Positions 7,804 through 15,507 are shown, counted from the stretch's first letter. The stretch is 64,000 nt of DNA from Nocardia blacklockiae (GCF_015477355.1 NZ_JADLRJ010000005.1:124001-188000), one strand, 5' to 3'. The notes: generated by a model from the letters alone, not told the origin. Made by a program: numbers and translations.

Positions 7804-7982
7804 CAACTTCCCCCATCCCCCTCCACATCCACCGACTCATCACCCGAGCCACCCACGCCGGCTACTGCCTGACCCGCACCCCCACCCCACCCCACACCTG
7901 GACCCTCCTCGACGCCGAAGACGGCGAACCCCTCTTCACCTCCCCCCACCTCGACCAAATCCGCCAGTGGCTCGATACGTAG
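7800..7982 (+). CDS. Small hypothetical protein (60 aa)
   Basis: 60 residues from the ATG at 7800, overlapping the previous stop by 4 nt. The peptide has an N-terminal basic helix-like part (LHIHRLITRATHAGYCL), a Pro/Thr-rich turn, and an ending resembling a compact beta-alpha unit (TWTLLDAEDGEPLFTS, then LDQIRQWLD). I do not recognise it. It is the last gene of the three-gene unit. Its stop lies 4 nt from the convergent stop of the epoxide hydrolase gene. The real start cannot lie in the long in-frame extension upstream, because that would overlap all of the previous gene. Confidence 0.6.
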   Translation: MTTSPIPLHIHRLITRATHAGYCLTRTPTPPHTWTLLDAEDGEPLFTSPHLDQIRQWLDT

Positions 7983-7986
7983 CCGG

Positions 7987-9159
7987 TCAGTGGTTGCTGG
8001 CCAGGACTGCCGCGAGGCCTTGTTGTAGGTCCTCGACGAAGAACTGCGGGGCCTCGAGGGAGGGGAAATGGCCGCCGGATTCGGGGGTGCTCCAGTGGAC
8101 GATGTCGAGGTATCGGTGTTGAGCCCATGGGCGAGGACACTTTTCGACGTCGTGGGGGTACATGGTGAGGGCGGAGGGGACTTCGACTCGGAGGTCGGGG
8201 TCGAGGGAGTTGTGGCTTTCGTAGTAGAGGCGGGCCGCTGAGGCGCCGGTGCGGGTGAGCCAATAGAGGGTTACGTCGTCGAGGATGCGGTCTTTGGAGA
8301 TTGTTTCGAATGGGGTGTCTTCGGTGTCGCTCCACTCGGCGAACTTGTCGAGGATCCAGGCGAGTAGGCCGATCGGGGAGTCGACGAGGGCGTAGCCGAT
8401 GGTTTGGGGGCGGGTGGCCTGCTGTTTCGCGTAGGCCGCTCGGTGGCGCCAGAAATGGCGGGTTTCCTCGATCCATTCCAGCTCGGCGGCGGTCAGTCCG
8501 TCCGTCGACAATCCGGGCGGCGCTTCCGCGAACGTGGTGTGGATGCCGAGAACGTGCGACGGGAATCTGCCGCCGAGGACCGTGGTGATATTGCCGCCCC
8601 AGTCGCCGCCGTGGGCGACGAACTTGCGATACCCGAGCCGTCCCATCAGTTCCACCCAGGTGGCCGCGATCTTTTCGGTTCCCCACCCGGTGGTGGCCGG
8701 TTTGTCGCTGTAACCGAAACCCGGCAGCGACGGCACCACGACGTGGAACGCCGGGGCGGCTGCGTCTTTCGGATCTGCCAGCTCGTCCATTACGTCGATG
8801 AACCGGACGATGCTGTCCGGCCAGCCGTGCGTGAGGATCAGCGGAACGGCGTCCGCGCGGGTGGATCGGCGGTGCAGGAAGTGGATGCCCAATCCGTCGA
8901 TGGTCGTACGGAATTGGCCGATTCGGTTGAGGCGCTCCTCGAAGGACCGCCAGTTGTATTCGGTCCGCCAGTAATTCACGACGTCGACCAGATCGGCGAG
9001 GGGAACGCCCTGGTCCCACCGGCGCGGGTCGGGCGCGGCGCGGTAGACCGTCTCCGCCTCCGGGAGCCGCGCCGAAGCCAATCGGGCGCGTAAATCGTCG
9101 AGGTCGGCGTCGGATGCGTGGGCTTCGAATGCGCGCACGTCGCTGGTCGAGGGGGCCAT
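7987..9159 (-). CDS. Epoxide hydrolase family protein (EHN-type)
   Basis: 390 residues, the usual size for epoxide hydrolases with the EHN N-terminal domain (residues about 8-115, with the YNWRSFEERLNRIGQF stretch). The alpha/beta hydrolase core shows the oxyanion motif HGWP at 111-114, SLPGFGYS at 144-151, and the nucleophile Asp186 in GGDWGG. The catalytic His is in SGGHFPSLEAP near the C-terminus. It should open an epoxide by an Asp-ester mechanism; the substrate is unknown. It is divergent from a CGNR-type regulator across an 82-nt spacer holding two matching palindromes, so repression or activation by that regulator is likely. Confidence 0.88.
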   Translation of the reverse strand: MAPSTSDVRAFEAHASDADLDDLRARLASARLPEAETVYRAAPDPRRWDQGVPLADLVDVVNYWRTEYNWRSFEERLNRIGQFRTTIDGLGIHFLHRRSTRADAVPLILTHGWPDSIVRFIDVMDELADPKDAAAPAFHVVVPSLPGFGYSDKPATTGWGTEKIAATWVELMGRLGYRKFVAHGGDWGGNITTVLGGRFPSHVLGIHTTFAEAPPGLSTDGLTAAELEWIEETRHFWRHRAAYAKQQATRPQTIGYALVDSPIGLLAWILDKFAEWSDTEDTPFETISKDRILDDVTLYWLTRTGASAARLYYESHNSLDPDLRVEVPSALTMYPHDVEKCPRPWAQHRYLDIVHWSTPESGGHFPSLEAPQFFVEDLQQGLAAVLASNH

Positions 9160-9180
9160 GGGAACTCCTGATCTATTGCG

Positions 9181-9197
9181 AACCGGCTAAGACGGTT
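9181..9197. promoter_or_regulatory. Operator site 1 between epoxide hydrolase and CGNR gene
   Basis: AACCGGCTAAGACGGTT has the form AACCG-N-CT-N-AG-N-CGGTT, a near-perfect palindrome. It lies 22-38 nt upstream of the epoxide hydrolase start, in the core promoter zone. It is the partner of the site at 9223-9239. Confidence 0.6.
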
Positions 9198-9222
9198 CTA
9201 ACACGTCGCCCCGACAGCCCGC

Positions 9223-9239
9223 AACCAGCTAAGGTGGTT
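9223..9239. promoter_or_regulatory. Operator site 2, overlapping the CGNR gene ribosome binding site
   Basis: AACCAGCTAAGGTGGTT is a palindrome of the same form, with the outer G-C pair of site 1 exchanged for A-T in both arms. Its centre is 42 bp from that of site 1, four helical turns. It covers the AAGGTGG ribosome binding site of the CGNR gene, so occupancy would also silence the regulator. Confidence 0.6.
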
Positions 9240-9241
9240 CC

Positions 9242-9811
9242 ATGCCTGCTGAGTTCCCCGACTTCCGCCTCGGCAGCGTGCTGGCGACCAGCTTCACTGC
9301 GACGCTGACGGAGCGCCGCGGCGACGCCGTGGAACGCATCCCCACGCCGCAGCGACTCGTCGACTGGCTGGCGGTGAGCGGCCTGACCGTCGCGTCCTGC
9401 ACCGCCGCGCAACTCGAACGCGCCCGGGAATTGCGGGAAGCGATTCACGCCGCCGCGACAGCGGCCGCAATTCAGGACCCTCTCCCCGCGGCCGCTGTCC
9501 GCGTCATCAACGAATGCAGTACGAAGGGCCGAGCCGCGGCCGTCCTGACTCCCGAGGGCACCCGACAATGGCGTCTCAGCTCGCCTTCCCGCGTAGAAGA
9601 CGCCCTGGGCGTGATCGCCGCCGACGCGATCGCCATCCTCGCGGGCGAACGCGACGGACGATTGGCCCTGTGCGCCTCGCCGACCTGCCGAGCCGCCTTC
9701 TTCGACACCAGCCAGAGCCGCACCCGCAAATGGTGTGACATGAACACGTGCGGAAACCGCCAGAAGAAGGCCCGCTTCAACGCCACCCACCGCAAGAACG
9801 CGGTCGGCTGA
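9242..9811 (+). CDS. CGNR zinc-finger regulator with ABATE domain
   Basis: 189 residues. The N-terminal ABATE domain (DFRLGSVLATSFTATL, with PTPQRLVDWL at 35-44) is joined to a C-terminal CGNR zinc finger with Cys144, Cys149, Cys165 and Cys170 and the name-giving CGNR at 170-173. This is a stress-linked family of presumed DNA-binding regulators, almost always next to the gene it controls. It is divergent from the epoxide hydrolase, and two palindromes occupy the spacer, one over its own ribosome binding site. Autoregulation together with control of the hydrolase is the likely arrangement. Confidence 0.9.
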   Translation: MPAEFPDFRLGSVLATSFTATLTERRGDAVERIPTPQRLVDWLAVSGLTVASCTAAQLERARELREAIHAAATAAAIQDPLPAAAVRVINECSTKGRAAAVLTPEGTRQWRLSSPSRVEDALGVIAADAIAILAGERDGRLALCASPTCRAAFFDTSQSRTRKWCDMNTCGNRQKKARFNATHRKNAVG

Positions 9812-9887
9812 CCACGCTCAGGATTCGGGGAGCACGGGAATCGCCGACTCGCGATGAATTCCGGACGCCCGGGCAGTCTGTTCTGCC

Positions 9888-10484
9888 ATGGGCACTTTGA
9901 CGTACGGGATGAATATCTCGGTGGACGGGTACATCGTCGACGGGAAGGGCGAGTTGCCCTGGGTCGGTCCGGACGAGGAGGTGCATCAGTTCTGGAACGA
10001 CCGGGTCCGCGACACCGCGGTGTCGCTGTACGGGCGCAAGTTGTACGAGCTGATGTCGGCGTTCTGGCCGACGGCCGAGCAGGATCCGGAGATCGGGCCC
10101 GTGGAGGCGGAGTTCGCGCGATTGTGGTGCGCGATGCCGAAAGTGGTTTTCTCGCGGACGCTTTCGTCGGTCGACTGGAACTCGCGGCTGGAGCGGGGCG
10201 ATGTGGTCGAGGTCGCGCGGAAACTGAAGGCCGAGACCGACGGCCTGCTGGACGTGGCCGGTGCGACGCTGGCCGCACCCCTGGTCCAGGCCGGGCTGAT
10301 AGACGAATTCCTGGTAATGGTCACTCCGGTCGCGGTCGGGGGCGGCACTCCGTTCTTCCCCACGCTGGAGAAGTGGGTGCGGCTGAAACTGGTGGAGAAC
10401 CGCACCTTCGCCACGACGGGTCAGGTGCTGCTCCGGTTCGAAGCCGTGCGCGACCACGAGACGACTCGCGAGCCCGCTCCGTAA
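9888..10484 (+). CDS. Dihydrofolate reductase/RibD C-terminal family protein
   Basis: 198 residues with the features of the RibD C-terminal reductase fold: MNISVDGYI at 8-16, LYGRKLYELM at 47-56, VVFSRTLSSVDW at 85-96, DVAGATLAAPLVQAGLIDE near 121-139 and TPVAVGGGTPFF near 145-156. Members are NAD(P)H-dependent reductases of mostly unknown substrate; true folate reduction is not implied. No strong ribosome binding site is seen at the ATG. It precedes the leader-peptide locus of the alpha/beta hydrolase, but that unit has its own promoter. Confidence 0.85.
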   Translation: MGTLTYGMNISVDGYIVDGKGELPWVGPDEEVHQFWNDRVRDTAVSLYGRKLYELMSAFWPTAEQDPEIGPVEAEFARLWCAMPKVVFSRTLSSVDWNSRLERGDVVEVARKLKAETDGLLDVAGATLAAPLVQAGLIDEFLVMVTPVAVGGGTPFFPTLEKWVRLKLVENRTFATTGQVLLRFEAVRDHETTREPAP

Positions 10485-10490
10485 AACCCT

Positions 10491-10519
10491 TTGACGCCCG
10501 CGACGACCGTTGCTACTTT
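10491..10519 (+). promoter_or_regulatory. Promoter of the leader peptide/hydrolase unit
   Basis: TTGACG (10491-10496), a spacer of exactly 17 nt, then TACTTT (10514-10519). This is one of the best housekeeping-type promoter matches in the window. The predicted transcript starts near 10526, leaving about 130 nt of leader before the hydrolase gene. Confidence 0.7.
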
Positions 10520-10556
10520 TCCTGGGACCGTGCGAGAGAACGAGGAGGTGGTACCC

Positions 10557-10607
10557 GTGAACGTTTCGACATGGGTGCTCCCCTCAGGGGTCACGGTCGG
10601 GCGATAG
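10557..10607 (+). CDS. Candidate leader peptide MNVSTWVLPSGVTVGR
   Basis: A 16-codon ORF from the GTG at 10557 to the TAG at 10605-10607, with an ideal ribosome binding site AGGAGG (10543-10548) 8 nt upstream. An in-frame GTG at 10530 would extend it by nine codons. Two mutually exclusive RNA hairpins overlap it. One is CCCC/GGGG at 10580-10590. The other is a 9-bp stem between 10574-10582 and 10618-10626 with one G-U pair. The hydrolase start follows 48 nt later with only a weak GAAAGG. This is the anatomy of translation-coupled control, either attenuation or a switch on ribosome access. I do not recognise the peptide as a described leader. Confidence 0.6.
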   Translation: MNVSTWVLPSGVTVGR

Positions 10608-10655
10608 GTCGTCGTCCGGGAGCGCCGTTCAACAGCACTCCCGAAAGGCACGACT

Positions 10656-11384
10656 GTGCGATTCATTACCGAACAACGCCTCGACGACGGCGTCCTCGAA
10701 CGCGAATTCACCCTCGGCGAGATTCCCGGCACCCTGTGGACGCCCGAATCCGCCGAGCCGACACCGCTGATCCTCATGGGCCAACCCGGCGGCCCGGCCA
10801 AGATGTCTCCCCGGCTGCGGGCACGGGCGCGGTACGCCGCGGCGGAGGGCTTCGCCTCGGCGACCATCGACCTCCCGGGAAGCGGTGACCGGCCGCGGTC
10901 CGCCGCCGCCGAACAGGCCCGCGCCGACCTGGTCCGGGCGGTCGAGGCCGGCGGGCCGGTCGACGACGAGATCGTCGAACGGCTGGTCCTACCGCTGGTC
11001 GACAAGGCCGTCCCGGAATGGCAAACCACTCTGGACGCCCTCCTGACATTGCCCGAAATAAAAGGCCCCGTGGGGTATTCGGGCGGGGTGATCGCCATCG
11101 GCATCCGGCTGGCGGCGGTCGACCCCCGCATCGCGGCCGCCGTGCTCTTCGCCGGAAGTTACGTGCCCCGCAGCATGTTCGACGAGGCCAGGCGAATCAC
11201 CATCCCGTTGCACGTCCTACTGCAATGGGACGACGAAGGAAACGACCGCCAACTGGCCCTGGACCTGTTCGACGCCTTCGGCTCCCAGGAGAAGACGCTG
11301 AACGCCAATATGGGCGGCCACACCGGCGTCCCGCAATCCGCGGGCGACGCCGCGAACAATTTCTTCGTCCGGCACCTGAAGTAG
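10656..11384 (+). CDS. Alpha/beta hydrolase
   Basis: 242 residues with a hydrolase fold. LILMGQPGG at 38-46 forms the oxyanion turn, IDLPGSGDR lies at 71-79, the nucleophile Ser142 is in GYSGG (140-144), an acidic pair follows at 192-193, and the likely catalytic His222 is in MGGHTGVP. Relatives include dienelactone hydrolase-like and peptidase-like esterases, so the substrate is open. The GTG at 10656 has only a weak binding site. The gene is preceded by a promoter, a leader peptide and competing hairpins, which suggests that a metabolite or a translation inhibitor governs it. Confidence 0.85.
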   Translation: MRFITEQRLDDGVLEREFTLGEIPGTLWTPESAEPTPLILMGQPGGPAKMSPRLRARARYAAAEGFASATIDLPGSGDRPRSAAAEQARADLVRAVEAGGPVDDEIVERLVLPLVDKAVPEWQTTLDALLTLPEIKGPVGYSGGVIAIGIRLAAVDPRIAAAVLFAGSYVPRSMFDEARRITIPLHVLLQWDDEGNDRQLALDLFDAFGSQEKTLNANMGGHTGVPQSAGDAANNFFVRHLK

Positions 11385-11394
11385 ACCCGACCGC

Positions 11395-11423
11395 GGCGGC
11401 ACCGCCCCACAGGCGGTGCCGCC
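11395..11423 (+). terminator. Terminator after the alpha/beta hydrolase
   Basis: GGCGGCACCGCC (11395-11406) and GGCGGTGCCGCC (11412-11423) form a perfect 12-bp stem with a 5-nt loop, starting 10 nt after the hydrolase stop. Confidence 0.75.
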
Positions 11424-11526
11424 CGGCCGGGCGGGTCCTTGCGTTCCCACCGCGCGTGCGACACGCTTGAAAAGCCTGCCCCACAAGCCATTTCAAGGTC
11501 ACGACCGCTCTCGACGGGAGCAGCAG

Positions 11527-12480
11527 ATGAGGATCTTGCGCGACACTTCTGTCCTGGCGGCACACCTCCGCGCTGTCGCCCGCACGCGATGGTTCGCACT
11601 GACCGGCATCTCCGTCCTGGCGGCGGCGTTCGCGTTGTTGCCGACGACACCCGCCGCGGCCGCAACCCAGTACACGTTCTTCCACTTCAACATGGCCGGG
11701 AATATGAACCACGGTGGCCACAGCGATTTCATCGTCCCGGCCGTGCGTGACTCGATCACGAACAACTGGCCGACGGCGGTGTCACTCAACGAGGTATGCG
11801 AGAACCAATTCGCCGAAATCTATTGGGACATCAACGCGCGGGGCGGCAACTACACCGGGCACTTCTCGGAGATCCTGCCCGCGCCCCAGACGCTGCCGAA
11901 CGGTCACAAGGACGACTGGTGCGACGGGCATCGTTACGGCCTCGCACTGTTCATTCGTGGCACCGACCTCAGGTTCGACGAATCCAAGCTGAACCCGATC
12001 GTCGACCGCGGCAAAAGTGATCAGCTACGCAACGAACAGCGCTGGGTCATCTGCGGTACCGCGCGCGGCGATTCCGCACCCCGGCTCGAAGTGTGCTCCG
12101 CGCACCTGTTCGGGGGCGACCTGAAGTTCGTACAGATGGATCAGATCGCCGACGAACATCTTTTCCCCGCGGTCCGACGCGGCGCAGCCGTCGCATTCAT
12201 GGGCGACACCTACCTCGACGCCGACGCGATGGTCCAGCACACCGGCGGGCTCTTCGAACACACCGTGCGCGGAAACACGTTCCCGAACCCCGATTGCCAC
12301 ACCACCCAGTGGACGAGGTGGTCCCGCAAGGACATCGCCGCGCACTGCCCGGGAAAACCGACGCGACAGAACGACCATGTGATGGTGTCCGTCAACCGCG
12401 CCCGTGACATCGGCGGCGCGATCACCCACAGCGACTGGAGCGATCACATCCCCGTACGCGGCCACGCCACGTTCGACTGA
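11527..12480 (+). CDS. Secreted endonuclease/exonuclease/phosphatase family protein
   Basis: 317 residues. A Sec signal peptide occupies about residues 1-46 (basic ARTR, a hydrophobic core, then a TPAAAA cleavage zone). The mature part shows the fold's landmarks: SLNEVCEN with the metal-binding Glu, an AHLF segment, AFMGDTYLD with the D-x-x-x-D metal site, NDHVMV, and the final SDWSDHIPV holding the catalytic Asp-His. Six or more cysteines suggest disulfides. It could act outside the cell as a nuclease, phosphodiesterase or sphingomyelinase-like enzyme. The start at 11527 follows GGGAGCAGCAG; a longer in-frame start at 11416 would spoil the signal peptide. Confidence 0.82.
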   Translation: MRILRDTSVLAAHLRAVARTRWFALTGISVLAAAFALLPTTPAAAATQYTFFHFNMAGNMNHGGHSDFIVPAVRDSITNNWPTAVSLNEVCENQFAEIYWDINARGGNYTGHFSEILPAPQTLPNGHKDDWCDGHRYGLALFIRGTDLRFDESKLNPIVDRGKSDQLRNEQRWVICGTARGDSAPRLEVCSAHLFGGDLKFVQMDQIADEHLFPAVRRGAAVAFMGDTYLDADAMVQHTGGLFEHTVRGNTFPNPDCHTTQWTRWSRKDIAAHCPGKPTRQNDHVMVSVNRARDIGGAITHSDWSDHIPVRGHATFD

Positions 12481-12513
12481 TGCCGACCGCGTAGTCGACC
12501 GGAAATCAGAACG

Positions 12514-12903
12514 CTATTCGTAGGCGTTCGACGGCGCGGGGCGGGTTGGTACCTGGGTGATACGCGCGTCGGTCGCGATGCCGATCTGCCCGAGCGTCAA
12601 GGGGTTCATGCAGTCCCGGCGCGGTGAGGTGAAGATCGGGTCGCGGGACGGGTCGGTGTAGCCGGTGACCGATTTGTAGTACGGCCCGAGCGGTTGCCCG
12701 GCGGAGACGCTGATGCCGAAACAGTCGACTTCCAGGATGTAGGTGCCGTCGCCGCCGCAATGGGCCGAGGCGCCGCTCCACCACCGGTCCAGCGTGCAAT
12801 CCTGCGGCTCGGCCGCGGCGGGGCCCGCCGCGAGGGCGGACATGGTCGCCGCGCCCGCGAGGAGCGCCGCCGTGCCGAGGGTTCGCCACCTCATGATTGC
12901 CAT
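12514..12903 (-). CDS. Small secreted protein, function unknown
   Basis: 129 residues (or 126 from the ATG at 12894). A signal peptide reads LGTAALLAGAATMSALAAG followed by PAAAEP, a clear signal peptidase site near residue 31. The mature domain has four cysteines in DCTLDRWW, AHCGGDG, VDCFGIS and RDCMNPL, probably two disulfides. No family is recognised. It converges on the secreted phosphatase-family gene with a 33-nt gap and is not coexpressed with the cholesterol genes upstream, from which 65 nt separate it. Confidence 0.7.
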   Translation of the reverse strand: MAIMRWRTLGTAALLAGAATMSALAAGPAAAEPQDCTLDRWWSGASAHCGGDGTYILEVDCFGISVSAGQPLGPYYKSVTGYTDPSRDPIFTSPRRDCMNPLTLGQIGIATDARITQVPTRPAPSNAYE

Positions 12904-12968
12904 CCGGGTCTCCGCATCTGTGGCCGAAACGAGCTGTGGGCGACCCACCCTACCGTTCGGAAGCGATT

Positions 12969-14144
12969 TCAGGCGGCGGTCAGCACCAATCCCGAAGTCG
13001 GCACGCCCGTTCCGGCGGTGACGGCGATGTTCCGCAATCCCTCCACCTGATTCACCGAGGTGCCGCGAATTTGGCGGACGCCCTCGGCGATGCCGTTCAT
13101 GCCGTGGATATAGGCCTCGCCGAGCTGACCGCCGTGCGTATTCAGCGGCAGGCGGCCGCCGATTTCGACGGCCCCGTCGGCGATGAAGTCCTTGGCCTCG
13201 CCGCGGGCGCAGAAGCCGAGTTCCTCGAGCTGCATGAGCACGAACGGGGTGAAGTGGTCGTAGAGGATGGCGGCCTGCATGTCGTCGGGGCGCAGGCCGC
13301 TCTGGGACCAGAGCTGGTCGCCGACCAGGCCCATTTCGGGCAGGCCCGTCATGGCGTCGCGGTAGTAGCTGGTCATGACGTACTGGTCCGCGCCGGAACC
13401 CTGTGCGGCAGCGGCGATCACGGCCGCGGGCTGCGGCAGGTCGCGGGCCCGCTCGACGCTGGTGACGACGATCGCCACGCCGCCGTCGGTCTCCTGGCAG
13501 CAGTCCAGCAGGTGCAGCGGCTCGGCGATCCAGCGCGAATTCTGGTGCTCCTCCAGGGTGATCGGCTTGCCGTAGAAATGCGCCGCCGGATTCACCGCGG
13601 CGTGCTTGCGGTCGGCCACCGCGATCGCGCCGAAATCCGCACTGGTAGCACCGTATACGTGCATGTACCGCCGGGCGACCATGGCGACCTGCGCGGCCGG
13701 GGTGCCCAGGCCCTGCGGGTACGCCCACGCGGCGTCGACACCGGAAGACGTTGCGGCCGAGGCCAAGTGCGTGGCGAACTGACCGAAGCGATGCCCCGAG
13801 CGCTCGTTGAAGGCGCGGTAGGCGACCACCACGTCGGCGACCCCGGTCGCGACGGCCATGGCCGCCTGCTGCACCGTCGCGCACGCCGCGCCGCCCCCGA
13901 ACGGGATGTTGCTGAAGAACTTCAGGCTCGGGATGCCCGCCGCCCGGGCCACCGCGGCCTGGGTGTTGGTGTCCATGGTGAAGGTGGTCAGCCCGTCCAC
14001 GTCCGCCGGCTTCAGACCGGCGTCGTGCAGCGCGGCCGTGACCGCCTCCGCCGCCAGCCGCAGCTCGCTGCGCCCGGACTCCTTGGAGAAGTCGGTGGCG
14101 CCGATGCCGACGATCGCGGCCTTCCCGCTGAGTGAGTTGCTCAC
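12969..14144 (-). CDS. ltp2: Ltp2-type thiolase-fold aldolase (cholesterol side chain)
   Basis: 391 residues of a thiolase-superfamily protein of the SCP-x/lipid-transfer class: AAIVGIGATDFSKESGRS at the start, GGGAACATVQQAAMAV near residue 83, and NTHGGQLGEAYIHGMNGI near residue 346 with the reactive-site His. In Mycobacterium Ltp2 (Rv3540c) is the aldolase that removes the last side-chain carbons as propionyl-CoA, working in a complex with the DUF35 part of ChsH2. Two genes upstream here is a chsH2 with that DUF35 domain. The gene overlaps the chsH1 stop by 4 nt and ends the operon. The assignment rests on motif reading plus the exact gene order ltp2-chsH1-chsH2-chsE2-chsE1. Confidence 0.9.
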   Translation of the reverse strand: MSNSLSGKAAIVGIGATDFSKESGRSELRLAAEAVTAALHDAGLKPADVDGLTTFTMDTNTQAAVARAAGIPSLKFFSNIPFGGGAACATVQQAAMAVATGVADVVVAYRAFNERSGHRFGQFATHLASAATSSGVDAAWAYPQGLGTPAAQVAMVARRYMHVYGATSADFGAIAVADRKHAAVNPAAHFYGKPITLEEHQNSRWIAEPLHLLDCCQETDGGVAIVVTSVERARDLPQPAAVIAAAAQGSGADQYVMTSYYRDAMTGLPEMGLVGDQLWSQSGLRPDDMQAAILYDHFTPFVLMQLEELGFCARGEAKDFIADGAVEIGGRLPLNTHGGQLGEAYIHGMNGIAEGVRQIRGTSVNQVEGLRNIAVTAGTGVPTSGLVLTAA

Positions 14145-14557
14145 GCCGTCTCCTGCACTGCGATAACGGCTTTCGCCGTGATGTGATCGCCGAGGCTGTC
14201 CCGGCCGACCACGTCGATGTGGATCTCGTCGCCCTCGACCGCGGTCACGGTGCCGGTCAGGGTGAGGGTGTCGCCGGCGTAGAGCGGCACGCCCAGCCGC
14301 AGCGCGAGCGACTTCACGATCGCCCCGGGCCCGGCCCAGTCGGTCACGAACCGCTGCACCAGCCCGGTGTCGGTGAGTATGTTGACGAAGATGTCCTTCG
14401 AGCCGCGCTCGACGGCCTTGTCCCGGTCGTGGTGCACGTCCTGGAAGTCCCTGGTGGCCAGGGCCGTGCTGATCACGAAGGTGGGATCGGCGTGAACGGC
14501 CAACTCGGGCAGGGTGGTTCCGACCCGCACCGCACCCGGCTCCACTGTCGCGGTCAT
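14141..14557 (-). CDS. chsH1: MaoC-like hydratase subunit ChsH1
   Basis: 138 residues of one hot-dog domain. The hydratase motif is DFQDVHHDRDKAVERG, carrying the Asp-x4-His catalytic pair. In Mycobacterium, ChsH1 (Rv3541c) pairs with the N-terminal half of ChsH2 to hydrate the 3-oxo-pregna-diene-carboxyl-CoA intermediate of cholesterol. Its length, motif and position between ltp2 and chsH2 fit exactly. The ATG overlaps the chsH2 stop (ATGA) and its own stop overlaps ltp2, so the three are translationally coupled. Confidence 0.9.
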   Translation of the reverse strand: MTATVEPGAVRVGTTLPELAVHADPTFVISTALATRDFQDVHHDRDKAVERGSKDIFVNILTDTGLVQRFVTDWAGPGAIVKSLALRLGVPLYAGDTLTLTGTVTAVEGDEIHIDVVGRDSLGDHITAKAVIAVQETA

Positions 14558-15498
14558 GCGCTCACCTTCCAGTACGGCACGGTGTTGTCGTCGTCGAGCT
14601 GTTCGAACGCCACCTCGACCGGCTGTCCGATCCGCACCTCGTCGGGCGCCACGCCGCGCAGCTCACCGAGCACCCGCACGCCTTCCTCGAGTTCGACCAG
14701 CGCCACCACGTAGGGCAGTTGCCGCCCAGGCACTTTCGGCGCGTGGTGCACGACGTAGCTGAAAACGGTCCCGCGCCCCGACGCCACCACGTAGTCCGGC
14801 GGCGCGTCCTTGTCCGCCCACAGCGCGGGCACCGGCGGATGCCGCAGCGTGCCGTCTGGCAGCCGCTGAATCCGCAGTTCACCCGCTTTCGCTCCCGCCC
14901 AGAAGAATTCGGTGTCCTGGGAGATGGTCGGCCGCGCCCGCTTGCTCGGATCGTTCTGCGGCGGAGCCGGTTTCGCCGTGCCCGGCGCGAACTTCAACAT
15001 CCGGAACGCCATCTCGGTGACCGCTTCGTCGCCGACGTACCAGGTCAGGATGTAGGTCGCGAACCAGCCCTCGCCGAGCGCGGTGCGCTTGGGCCCCACC
15101 AGATCTCGCAGCCGCGTGCGGGCCTCGACCCGCTCGCCGACCGTCAGATACCGGTGGTAGGTCTGCTCGCAGTTGGTCGCCACCACCGACGTGTAGCCCG
15201 CGGCGTCGAGCAGGTCGTTGACCGCGTTCATCGGATCGTCGGCGGGACGCGCGCCGTGCAGCCCGGGCATCGTCCACACCTGCGCCATGGCGGGCGGTGC
15301 GACGATGCCGGGATGACCGGCGGCCTTGGCGGCTTCCTCGTCGACGTAGATCGGGTTGGCGTCGCCGATCGCCTCCACCCAGTTGTTGATCATGGGCTGG
15401 TTGACCGGATCGCGCGCCACCCGCGGCGCGCACTCCCCCGCCCGCATGATCCGTTCCCCGGCGGCGACGATCTCGTCCGCTGTCACGGTTTCCGGCAC
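14554..15498 (-). CDS. chsH2: MaoC-DUF35 fusion ChsH2
   Basis: 314 residues. The first 170 or so form a MaoC-type hot-dog domain (PVNQPMINNWVEAIGDANPIY, then APPAMAQVWTMPGL) that partners ChsH1 but lacks the catalytic Asp-His pair. After an Ala/Pro linker near residue 180, a DUF35 OB-fold (FFWAGAKAGELRIQRLPDG through VEVAFEQLDDDNTVPYWKV) follows, the part that binds Ltp2 in mycobacteria. The protein thus links hydration to the aldolase step. The ATG at 15498 lies 9 nt after the chsE2 stop. DUF35 zinc-ribbon cysteines are not seen, as in the mycobacterial protein as I recall it. Confidence 0.9.
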   Translation of the reverse strand: MPETVTADEIVAAGERIMRAGECAPRVARDPVNQPMINNWVEAIGDANPIYVDEEAAKAAGHPGIVAPPAMAQVWTMPGLHGARPADDPMNAVNDLLDAAGYTSVVATNCEQTYHRYLTVGERVEARTRLRDLVGPKRTALGEGWFATYILTWYVGDEAVTEMAFRMLKFAPGTAKPAPPQNDPSKRARPTISQDTEFFWAGAKAGELRIQRLPDGTLRHPPVPALWADKDAPPDYVVASGRGTVFSYVVHHAPKVPGRQLPYVVALVELEEGVRVLGELRGVAPDEVRIGQPVEVAFEQLDDDNTVPYWKVSA

Positions 15499-15507
15499 TG
15501 GAAACTC

